A DNA stretch of 38,237 nt. Origin: Anaerolinea sp. (lineage in GTDB: Bacteria > Chloroflexota > Anaerolineae > Aggregatilineales > UBA2796). The stretch is from positions 1 to 38,237 of the forward strand of contig JACSRJ010000219.1 of the NCBI GenBank assembly GCA_014879835.1. The letters run 5' to 3'. The translations under genes were made by a program, and so were the position numbers. Positions 1 to 6,668 of the stretch are shown here, piece after piece (the first letter of the stretch is position 1; every line of letters starts with the position of its first letter). Under the pieces are notes generated by a model, which saw nothing but the letters and a program-made list of their open reading frames with translations, was not told the origin of the DNA and did not search any database.

Positions 1-449
1 TGATTCATGATGTCGATGGTCAGTTCGTGGGCCGCATCATCGGTGCCAAAACCCATATGAATATGCATCCCAAAGATCAAAAGCCGGCGGCCCACATATT
101 GCAGATCGGCCAGAAGTTCCCGGTAGCGTTCTGCGTCGGTGATGTCTTGTTCGTGGATTTTGGAGAAGGGGTGGGTCGCAGCGGCGGCGATCCGTTTGCC
201 GTTTTCGATGGCCACCTGAGCAACTGCACGGCGCAGCCAGATGAGTTCTTCTCGCGCTTCTTTGATGTCCTTACAAACCTTGGTGCCGATCTCGATCTGC
301 GACTGCATGAACTCCACTTTGAGCTGATCGCCGATCATCTCGCGTCCTCGCGCCAACATTTCGGTTACCGAGGACGACAAGGCGCGGGATTTGGCGTCCA
401 CGATCATGTACTCTTCTTCAATACCCAGTGTGAGCGGCGGACGGAACAT
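1..449 (-). CDS. Carboxylate-amine ligase, glutamate-cysteine ligase type 2 (GCS2/YbdK) family, 5' part only
   Basis: This minus-strand gene runs off the left edge; only the first 149 codons are present. The N-terminus reads TLGIEEEYMIVD (residues 7-18), the GCS2-family start motif, and HIHMGF (about 129-134) corresponds to the metal/ATP-site G-x-H-x-H-x-G region of that family. GCS2 proteins ligate an amino group to the gamma-carboxylate of glutamate (gamma-glutamylcysteine synthesis or a related weak activity) in the cytoplasm. The ATG at 449 is preceded by a GGGGAGGG-type ribosome binding site. Upstream on the same strand lie an unknown membrane protein and rex, separated by about 100 bases with a hairpin, so it may be a separate transcript. 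The substrate cannot be read from the fragment. Confidence 0.85.
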   Translation of the reverse strand, partial: MFRPPLTLGIEEEYMIVDAKSRALSSSVTEMLARGREMIGDQLKVEFMQSQIEIGTKVCKDIKEAREELIWLRRAVAQVAIENGKRIAAAATHPFSKIHEQDITDAERYRELLADLQYVGRRLLIFGMHIHMGFGTDDAAHELTIDIMN

Positions 450-506
450 AAACAAGCCCTCCCCACCATCCTAAAGGGTGGTCGATGATGCCTAAATCAA
501 TCTGAA

Positions 507-527
507 CTGCCCTAAAAACGAGGGCAG
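507..527 (-). terminator. Possible intrinsic terminator or attenuator hairpin
   Basis: A perfect 7-bp stem (CTGCCCT / AGGGCAG) encloses a 7-base loop AAAAACG. On the minus strand the hairpin follows the stop of the 553-1269 gene and is followed by a T-rich but interrupted stretch. It would separate the rex transcript from the ligase gene. The lack of a clean U-run keeps confidence modest. Confidence 0.4.
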
Positions 528-552
528 CATCCGATGTCTGGAAAAAACGCCT

Positions 553-1269
553 TTAAGCGGGTAGTTCCTGCCAGTTGGGATCATGCTTTAGGAGGGTATC
601 GATCAGCGCCGCGAAGTCCTCCCGGCGCAGTTCAGAACCGTCCATCCAGCGTTCATCTTCAGCCCGCAGCAGGCGGCGCTGCTTGTTGGCTTCGCGCAGA
701 GGCAGTTCGCCACTTTCCAACACTGAGCGCAGTACCAATTGGATGAAGTTCTCATAGCGGGGTGCATCCGCTTCTTTAGAGGGCACAAAGGCATAAACCG
801 TGATCTGGTTATCATCCTGCGTGATCTGGCAGCCCAGCATGATCCAGCCTTTTTGAACCTTCGCCGAACCGCGCTTGATGGTGAACCGCCACGCCAGTAA
901 ATTCACCCGCCTATCCAGCAAGATCGGTGAGGGTGAAGAGGTTGAGGATGAGGCTTTTCGACTCTGAAAACGCAGTTCGTTCCCTTCGAGGATCAGGGCG
1001 CGCCCACTGCCCCAAACCTTTTTGAGGATGCGCTCAGCCACTGCGGCAAAAATAATGCCCCCAAAGAGGGCGACGATCAGGGCAAGGCAGCTTAGACTCC
1101 CATCTGGGTTGAGTGCATTAAAAACTGCACTTACCAGCAGGTAAGTCAAAACAAAGCCCATCACGGTGAGGATCGGCAGGGCCACCCGAATGCCCAGATG
1201 CTCTACATCAACGGGCATGGTATGCAGGGGGTGTGAAGGTTGGGCTAGGTCTGTTGATTCAGCGCTCAT
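553..1269 (-). CDS. Unknown two-TM membrane protein, translationally coupled to rex
   Basis: A 238-residue protein of unrecognised family. Residues about 29-51 and 58-77 are hydrophobic and form two likely membrane helices. The remaining 160 residues are a soluble, probably cytoplasmic domain with a beta-rich first half, resembling PH-like membrane-associated domains in layout, and a charged helical C-terminus (residues 178-225). The ATG at 1269 lies inside the 3' end of rex, whose stop is at 1259-1261, giving an 11-base overlap. The two are almost certainly one transcript, so the gene is likely under Rex control. No catalytic motif is visible. The PH-like suggestion is a guess from secondary-structure pattern only. 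Confidence 0.75.
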   Translation of the reverse strand: MSAESTDLAQPSHPLHTMPVDVEHLGIRVALPILTVMGFVLTYLLVSAVFNALNPDGSLSCLALIVALFGGIIFAAVAERILKKVWGSGRALILEGNELRFQSRKASSSTSSPSPILLDRRVNLLAWRFTIKRGSAKVQKGWIMLGCQITQDDNQITVYAFVPSKEADAPRYENFIQLVLRSVLESGELPLREANKQRRLLRAEDERWMDGSELRREDFAALIDTLLKHDPNWQELPA

Positions 1270-1894
1270 CGCTCTTCAGGTAGTAGGTCATACGCTGCAA
1301 ATGCATCACCGGATCGATATACTGGACATGTACCCCTGAAGGCACCACAAGGGTGATTGGGGCATAACTTAAGATCGCCCGGATGCCTGCATCAACAAGG
1401 CGATCACTTACTTCTTGTGCGGTTTCGGCGGGCACGGCAAGCATGGCAATCTTCACCCGGCGCTTGTGGATGAAAGACACCATCTGATCCATGCCATACA
1501 CCTGCCAATCACCATTGCCCATCCCAATTTTGGCGGGATCGTTATCAAAAACCCCAACAACCCGAAAACCCCGTGACACAAAACCCCGGTAATGGGCTAG
1601 GGCACGCCCCAGATCGCCTGCGCCGACGATGATCATGGGCCATTCGTGATTGACTTGCAAGATTTGTTTCAGTTGGGTCAACAGGTGGCTGATCTGATAG
1701 CCCGTCCCTTGTTTTCCAAAATCGCCAAACAAGGACAAGTCTTTACGGATTTGGGCCGAACTGATCCCCAACCGCTGCCCCAATTCATGGGATGAGGTGA
1801 ATGTTTGTCCCTGTTGCGACATCTGGGTAAGGGCACGCAAATAGATGGGGAGACGCCCAATCACGATGTCAGGTATGTTCGGGGACGAAACCAT
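1259..1894 (-). CDS. rex: Redox-sensing transcriptional repressor Rex
   Basis: A 211-residue protein matching Rex end to end. The N-terminal winged helix (about 10-85) carries the family sequence around SSAQIRKDLSLFGDFGKQG, and the Rossmann fold starts at IIVGAGDLGRAL (GAGDLG, residues 91-96), followed by VVGVFDNDP for adenine ribose binding. Rex binds operators when NAD+ is high and releases them when NADH rises, derepressing fermentative and respiratory genes. The ATG at 1894 is chosen because AGAGGAG lies seven to eight bases upstream. Its 3' end overlaps the next membrane protein gene. An operator-like palindrome about 80 bases upstream (1976-1993) suggests autoregulation, as is common in the family. 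Confidence 0.96.
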   Translation of the reverse strand: MVSSPNIPDIVIGRLPIYLRALTQMSQQGQTFTSSHELGQRLGISSAQIRKDLSLFGDFGKQGTGYQISHLLTQLKQILQVNHEWPMIIVGAGDLGRALAHYRGFVSRGFRVVGVFDNDPAKIGMGNGDWQVYGMDQMVSFIHKRRVKIAMLAVPAETAQEVSDRLVDAGIRAILSYAPITLVVPSGVHVQYIDPVMHLQRMTYYLKSDER

Positions 1895-1975
1895 GAATCG
1901 ACTCCTCTGACTTCCACTACAATGAGCCTCGGATGCCTTGCGTTTAAATCACTTTTGGTCAAATTTAGAGGTGGT

Positions 1976-1993
1976 TTGTGAAACGTACCACAT
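1976..1993. promoter_or_regulatory. rex: Putative Rex operator (ROP-like)
   Basis: TTGTGAAACGTACCACAT has the 18-bp geometry of the Rex consensus TTGTGAA-N4-TTCACAA. The left half-site is perfect (TTGTGAA), and the right half keeps the CACA core but differs at three positions. It lies in the 222-base intergenic region between divergent rex and the GH13 gene, nearer rex. That this site binds Rex is inferred from the match and location. Confidence 0.5.
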
Positions 1994-2070
1994 AGTGTAC
2001 CATGCCCTTTATACAGGGGCAATTGAGGTACACCCTCCAATCCTCAATTCGCGCAAAGTGAGGCCCTGCA

Positions 2071-2076
2071 TATAAT
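2071..2076 (+). promoter_or_regulatory. Putative -10 element for the GH13 gene
   Basis: A perfect TATAAT lies 40 bases upstream of the ATG at 2117. The -35 region 17 bases further up (TTCGCG) is weak, so the promoter may need an activator. The ribosome binding site AGGAA is at 2106-2110. Confidence 0.45.
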
Positions 2077-2116
2077 GAGATGAAGCTCTCAAGTTTACAA
2101 TCTTAAGGAAATTGGC

Positions 2117-3928
2117 ATGAGTGATATTCCTATCAAGCAGGACGAAACCTTCGTCAGCATGAGTGATTTCATCTTTGGAACCCTTGCCACAGATGATCTG
2201 CGCCTGCTTGCCATTAAACGGGCTGCGAATGGGCTGACCCACAACTACGAGATCAACCCTCATGACCCTAAACCCATGCAGCCTGTCAAAATTGATGTGA
2301 TCGCGGGACCCGAAGCCCCTGTGAACGACGTTTTTATCCATTACACCGTTGATGGCAGTTATCCCGAAATTGGGGCGACTAACACCCGCACCATCGCCAT
2401 GATGCGGGTGGACACAGACTGGCATTCGCTATTATGGGGATATGTTCGGCACTACAACGGGGAGATTCCCGGACAGAAGGAAAATTCGGTGGTTCGCTAC
2501 CGGATCAGCGGCATTACCGTTGATGGACGTCGGTTATGGGCTGAGGATATTCAGGGGTACAGCAGTTTTTCTTACCCAGTAGATCGCCACCGTATCCCTC
2601 AATGGGCACAGGATGCGGTCATCTACCACATCTTTATGGATCGTTTTGCGCCTAATCCGGGGCGTAAGTTTTCCAACCCGGAAAGGCTCAGTGGATTCTT
2701 TGGGGGAACCCTACGCGGGGTGTTGGACAAACTGGATTATCTAAGCGCCTTGGGAGTCTCCGCCTTATGGCTCTCCCCGATCTTCCCCAGTCCATCACAC
2801 CATGGTTATGACTCCACCAATTTTCGCACCATTGAGCCGCGCCTCGGTTCCAAAAGTGACCTCAAGGCCTTGGTTAGCGAAATGCGCTCACGAGGGATGC
2901 GCCTGATCCTCGACTTTGTGCCCAACCACACTTCTAACAAGCACCCTTTCTTTGAAGCGGCGCAGGCAAACCCGGATTCACCTTACCGCAAATACTACAA
3001 CTTCAGCAGCGACTCCAGTCATTATGACACCTTTTTTGGGGTCGAAACCCTGCCCAAGATCAACAATGAGAATCCAGCAGCACGCCGGTATGTGATCGAC
3101 AGCGCCTTGTTCTGGATGAACGAATTTGGGGTGGATGGCTTCCGCCTTGATTATGCGGTTGGGCCTAGCAATGACTTCTGGACGGACTACTACACCGCAG
3201 TAAAAAATGCTAATCCGGAAAGCCTGCACTTTGGCGAGATTGTGGAACCGCCTTCAACCTTGGCCACCTATGAAGGGGTGCTGGATGGGGCGCTCGACTT
3301 CAACTGGCTGCAATCAGCCCGCCGTTTGTTCGCTTTCGGCAGCGCCACCACCGCCGACTTTGAGCAGTTCATGAGCGCCCATGAAAGCTATTTTGCAGGG
3401 CGCAATTTTGCCCGGTTTAGCTTCCTTGACAACCATGACATGAATCGCTTTTTGTGGGCTTCCAGAGGCGATACCAGCAAACTTCGTCAGGCTGCCGTAT
3501 GCCAAATGACTTTAAGTGCGATCCCGGTCGTGTATTATGGGACTGAGGTTGGACTGAGCCAGCTTCGGGATGTACGGCAGGGGGAGTTGGGCATCTTGGA
3601 AGAATCGCGCTTACCGATGGTCTGGGATGATTCCCGTCAGGATATAGACCTGTTGACTTTCTATCGGCGTTTAATCCGACTGCGTCGGGATTCAAGCGCG
3701 CTGCGTCAGGGGACTCGCTCCGCATGGCTGGTTGACCCGGCCAATGGACGTTATGGTTATCTACGGCGCAGTGCCACAGAGACCGTTGCCGTTGCCCTAA
3801 ATGTTTCCAACACGCCCCAAACTGTCGATCTGCCCAACGTCAGTTGGCGTGATGTGTTCAGCGGCACAGGGCTGTCCAACCGGGTGACTCTGGAACCCCG
3901 AGGCTATGTGATCGCACGGCAGGGATGA
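2117..3928 (+). CDS. GH13 alpha-amylase-family glycoside hydrolase (neopullulanase/maltogenic amylase-like)
   Basis: A 603-residue protein with an N-terminal beta-sandwich (about 20-150, CBM34/CBM48-like: IHYTVDGSYPE ... RYRISGITVDG). It is followed by a GH13 TIM barrel (from about 165) and a C-terminal beta domain (about 525-603). Conserved regions are visible: DFVPNH (266-271), GFRLDYA with nucleophile D345, GE with acid/base E374, and FLDNHD ending in D441. It hydrolyses or transfers alpha-1,4 (possibly alpha-1,6) glucosidic bonds in maltodextrins or glycogen-type glucans. There is no signal peptide, so it is probably cytoplasmic. The start is supported by AAGGAA ten bases upstream. Exact specificity among neopullulanase, cyclomaltodextrinase and amylase cannot be set from motifs. 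Confidence 0.93.
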   Translation: MSDIPIKQDETFVSMSDFIFGTLATDDLRLLAIKRAANGLTHNYEINPHDPKPMQPVKIDVIAGPEAPVNDVFIHYTVDGSYPEIGATNTRTIAMMRVDTDWHSLLWGYVRHYNGEIPGQKENSVVRYRISGITVDGRRLWAEDIQGYSSFSYPVDRHRIPQWAQDAVIYHIFMDRFAPNPGRKFSNPERLSGFFGGTLRGVLDKLDYLSALGVSALWLSPIFPSPSHHGYDSTNFRTIEPRLGSKSDLKALVSEMRSRGMRLILDFVPNHTSNKHPFFEAAQANPDSPYRKYYNFSSDSSHYDTFFGVETLPKINNENPAARRYVIDSALFWMNEFGVDGFRLDYAVGPSNDFWTDYYTAVKNANPESLHFGEIVEPPSTLATYEGVLDGALDFNWLQSARRLFAFGSATTADFEQFMSAHESYFAGRNFARFSFLDNHDMNRFLWASRGDTSKLRQAAVCQMTLSAIPVVYYGTEVGLSQLRDVRQGELGILEESRLPMVWDDSRQDIDLLTFYRRLIRLRRDSSALRQGTRSAWLVDPANGRYGYLRRSATETVAVALNVSNTPQTVDLPNVSWRDVFSGTGLSNRVTLEPRGYVIARQG

Positions 3929-4021
3929 GACTGCAACCTCCCACTCGACTGTGCGTACATAACCACCAGAAGACACACACCACCACATACGAAGACTCAC
4001 ATCGGGGAAGGGAAGAACATC

Positions 4022-4471
4022 ATGTCAAAATCAAGTTCAAAACGGTTGATCGACTCCGATGGGGAACTGTCTGATTCAGCGGCGGGGGCCCTGCCTCTTC
4101 AAACTCATCGGGGTGATCTTCAGTACTGCATCCACTGCGGCTCTGCCAACCGGGCCGAGGGGCGTTACTGCCGAACCTGTGGACAGTCGCTTGAAGAACA
4201 AGAGGTTGCGCCTGAAGATCAATTTCCCCTGCGGGGGGCAAAAGCGGATTCGAAGGCCAAAAATGAAAAGCGCGATCAAAGCAGCGCCAAAGGCGAAAAG
4301 GGACATCGCCCACCCCTTGAACCCCACGAAGCAGCAGTCGAGGTGATCATTGCGCTGGTGGTGCTGGTGACCGTGCTTCTGGTGGTGGCTTCCCCTGCCC
4401 CATGGGTCGCTATTGGCGTGCTGTTTGCGTGGTTGATGGTCACGGCTGCTCGTTATGGTGCCCTGAACTGA
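4022..4471 (+). CDS. Zinc-ribbon domain membrane protein
   Basis: A 149-residue protein with a zinc ribbon: Cys36-x2-Cys39 and Cys50-x2-Cys53 (YCIHCG ... YCRTCG). A charged, lysine-rich linker (about 55-105) follows, then two C-terminal membrane helices (about 106-124 and 127-144). The N-terminal domain would face the cytoplasm. The start follows a GGGGAAGGGAAG purine-rich site. The gene is 93 bases after the GH13 gene on the same strand and converges on the kinase gene. Zinc ribbons of this short type are common in bacterial membrane proteins of unknown role, and no specific function can be assigned. Confidence 0.75.
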   Translation: MSKSSSKRLIDSDGELSDSAAGALPLQTHRGDLQYCIHCGSANRAEGRYCRTCGQSLEEQEVAPEDQFPLRGAKADSKAKNEKRDQSSAKGEKGHRPPLEPHEAAVEVIIALVVLVTVLLVVASPAPWVAIGVLFAWLMVTAARYGALN

Positions 4472-4506
4472 AGTGACTGCCCAATGAGGCGACTGAACAA
4501 GCCTAT

Positions 4507-6531
4507 TCAGTGGGTGTAATAGGAATCCATGGCGCTCCCTAACATTTGGGCAAACTCTGAGACCCGATCAAAGCGCTGATCGGGTTCTTTTTGAAGCGCC
4601 CGTCGGATCGCCAACGCGGTCATGGGGGGCAGATCGGGAACCAGATCACGGACGTCTGGTGCAGGCATCTGAAGGTGGGCCAACACCAGCCGTCCCCAGT
4701 TATCTGACTGAAAAGGACGTTTACCGGTGAGCATCTCAAAAACCATCACCCCCAACGAATAAATATCAGCCCGCCCATCCACTTCATGAGCATCGATGAT
4801 CTGCTCCGGGGCAATATAATCCAAAGTTCCTACCGTGCCCGTTGAAGTTGATATGGTATCGCCTTCGATCAGCCGTGCGATCCCAAAATCGAGCAGTACG
4901 GCGCGGCAGACTGCCCCATGACGGTTTGGTGTGCTAAGGGGTTGAAGCATCACGTTAGAAGGTTTAACGTCGCGGTGAACAAGCCCCTGTTCATGGGCAT
5001 ATTCAAGGGCGTTGGCAATGTCCACGATGATGGGCAGCGCTTGTGCCAGTGTGAGTTTGCCCCCCTGTTTGACCAGATAACGGCGCAAATCCTGCCCATG
5101 CAGGTATTCCATGGCCATAAAAAAGACGCCGCTTTGTTCACCATAGTCGTAAATCTGCACGATGTTGGGGTGACGCAGGGCCGCGATCATCTGGGCCTCA
5201 CGCTCAAACCGGCGGCGAAATTCGTCTTTGGTGGCGCTGTCGGTGGGTAGAATCTTGATCGCCGCTTCACGCTTAAGGGCTATCTGCCGCGCCCGATAGA
5301 CCTCTGCCATACCTCCTTTGCCGATCTGCTCGTATACCTCGTATCCCCCAAGACGAGTGCCTGTGAAGGCCCCAGCAAAATCCATACGTGCTGGAGGCAT
5401 CTCGCCTCTACGGGCAGTGACTGCCGCAGCCCGAAAGCGGGGATCGTTGGTGTAAAATATCCGATCCATAAAACGTTGAATCCACTTACGGGCTGGCTGA
5501 AAAAGAGCCGCGATCACCAGCGTGGAGGCGGCCACGGCGACTGCTGGCTGCTGACTTTGGGTGACCGCCTCAACCCCACCTTGTACAAGGATGATCGCGC
5601 CGAAGTAGAGCACGCCTAGCGTACCGGTAAGCAAGCCATAGACCAGTGATCGGTTAAGCAGGGCATCAACATTCCACAATTTGTAACGAAAGAGCGCGAT
5701 CAACATACATACCGCAATCGCACTCAAACAGATCATGGAGAGTGGTTTCCCCACAAGGAACAAAAACGTCTGAGCGCCCTGATCGGTGGACAGTGCAGGG
5801 ATAAGGGCAGCAGGCAAACTGGCCGCATAATAACCGCTGATCGCTACCCCCAAACCAAACACCACCCATTTGGTTTGTTGGCGCTGCCCTTTGGTGGAAA
5901 TGCATCGAAAGCGCTGAATCTGGAAGATCAGGGTGAGTAGGTAAAACCCAAACTCAAAAATCAATTCAAGGGGAACAGGCACCCTTTCTGAAGTGAAGCG
6001 GTTGAGGTAGAGACTCAGCCCAAAGTAAACCAGTTCAATGGGCAGCAGGGCCCACGCCCAACTGGGATAGTACCTACCATTGGGGAAGATCAGCAGGGCA
6101 TTAAAACGCAGCAGTGCAGCGCACAAGGCGAGGAAATAACCAAAATGCATCAGGGCAGGGTCAGTGCGCATACTTTGGGTGGCAAGGGTATTGAAGATCA
6201 CCGCATTGGCGATCAGTGCTGCCGAGAACCACAACCCCACTTGCGAGTACGATAAGCGCCAAAACAGGATGAAACCGGCAAGCATGGTCAGGGCGCTGAA
6301 GATACCTTCAATGATGGTCTGATAGGCGATCACAAAGTTGAGGGAAAAGCCCGTGCGGGTGCTGAGGTTTTCAAATCCCTGTTGGACTATCGCTGTGGGC
6401 GCGAAGATTCCGCTTAGGTGGCTCCACCCGAACAGTCCTACACACAGTACGACCAGCCCAACCCAGAGCGCACGTTCCATGAGCAGGCGTGATTCTTTTA
6501 CGCGGCTGTAAACTACGGTTTCTACGGTCAT
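4507..6531 (-). CDS. Membrane Ser/Thr protein kinase with ComP-type N-terminal sensor module
   Basis: A 674-residue protein. Residues about 21-340 hold some 8-10 membrane helices, ending with FRYKLWNVDALLNRSLVYG (281-299) and the linker LFQPARKWIQRFMDRIFY (343-360). Both patterns are typical of the membrane module of ComP-like and actinobacterial sensor histidine kinases. A Hanks-type kinase domain follows (about 395-665): glycine loop IGKGGMAEVY (403-412), ATP lysine K426, HRDVKPSN with catalytic D521, DFG at 548-550, and APEQ (574-577). All catalytic residues are present. PknB-type bacterial kinases usually have the kinase first and the TM segment after; here the order is reversed. It probably senses a membrane or extracellular signal and phosphorylates Ser/Thr targets. 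The gene stands alone on its strand. Confidence 0.92.
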   Translation of the reverse strand: MTVETVVYSRVKESRLLMERALWVGLVVLCVGLFGWSHLSGIFAPTAIVQQGFENLSTRTGFSLNFVIAYQTIIEGIFSALTMLAGFILFWRLSYSQVGLWFSAALIANAVIFNTLATQSMRTDPALMHFGYFLALCAALLRFNALLIFPNGRYYPSWAWALLPIELVYFGLSLYLNRFTSERVPVPLELIFEFGFYLLTLIFQIQRFRCISTKGQRQQTKWVVFGLGVAISGYYAASLPAALIPALSTDQGAQTFLFLVGKPLSMICLSAIAVCMLIALFRYKLWNVDALLNRSLVYGLLTGTLGVLYFGAIILVQGGVEAVTQSQQPAVAVAASTLVIAALFQPARKWIQRFMDRIFYTNDPRFRAAAVTARRGEMPPARMDFAGAFTGTRLGGYEVYEQIGKGGMAEVYRARQIALKREAAIKILPTDSATKDEFRRRFEREAQMIAALRHPNIVQIYDYGEQSGVFFMAMEYLHGQDLRRYLVKQGGKLTLAQALPIIVDIANALEYAHEQGLVHRDVKPSNVMLQPLSTPNRHGAVCRAVLLDFGIARLIEGDTISTSTGTVGTLDYIAPEQIIDAHEVDGRADIYSLGVMVFEMLTGKRPFQSDNWGRLVLAHLQMPAPDVRDLVPDLPPMTALAIRRALQKEPDQRFDRVSEFAQMLGSAMDSYYTH

Positions 6532-6611
6532 GCGCGTTTCCCATTGATTCCGAGTCCCGCTTTGATTCTACCTGATTATGGGGTTCAAGAGGATCAGCAA
6601 CTTGGAGTGGT

Positions 6612-6629
6612 TTAGGGCGATTACCCTAA
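6612..6629. terminator. Perfect inverted repeat between the GT-C and kinase genes
   Basis: TTAGGG and CCCTAA are separated by a 6-base loop, in the 137-base gap downstream of the sortase operon and upstream of the kinase gene. It could be a weak terminator for the operon or an operator for the kinase gene. No U-run follows on either strand. I see no convincing promoter in this gap. Confidence 0.3.
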
Positions 6630-6668
6630 GTTATGGGATGTTTTGTTGGGGATGATTCGGCAAGACAC

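Noticed and set aside
27-488. Plus-strand open frame at the left edge
   Set aside because: It is antisense to the GCS2-type ligase, whose minus-strand translation shows clear family motifs.
1981-2002. GTACCA direct repeat (12-bp period) next to the Rex-like site as a second operator
   Set aside because: The repeat is short, overlaps the Rex-like palindrome, and matches no operator I know.
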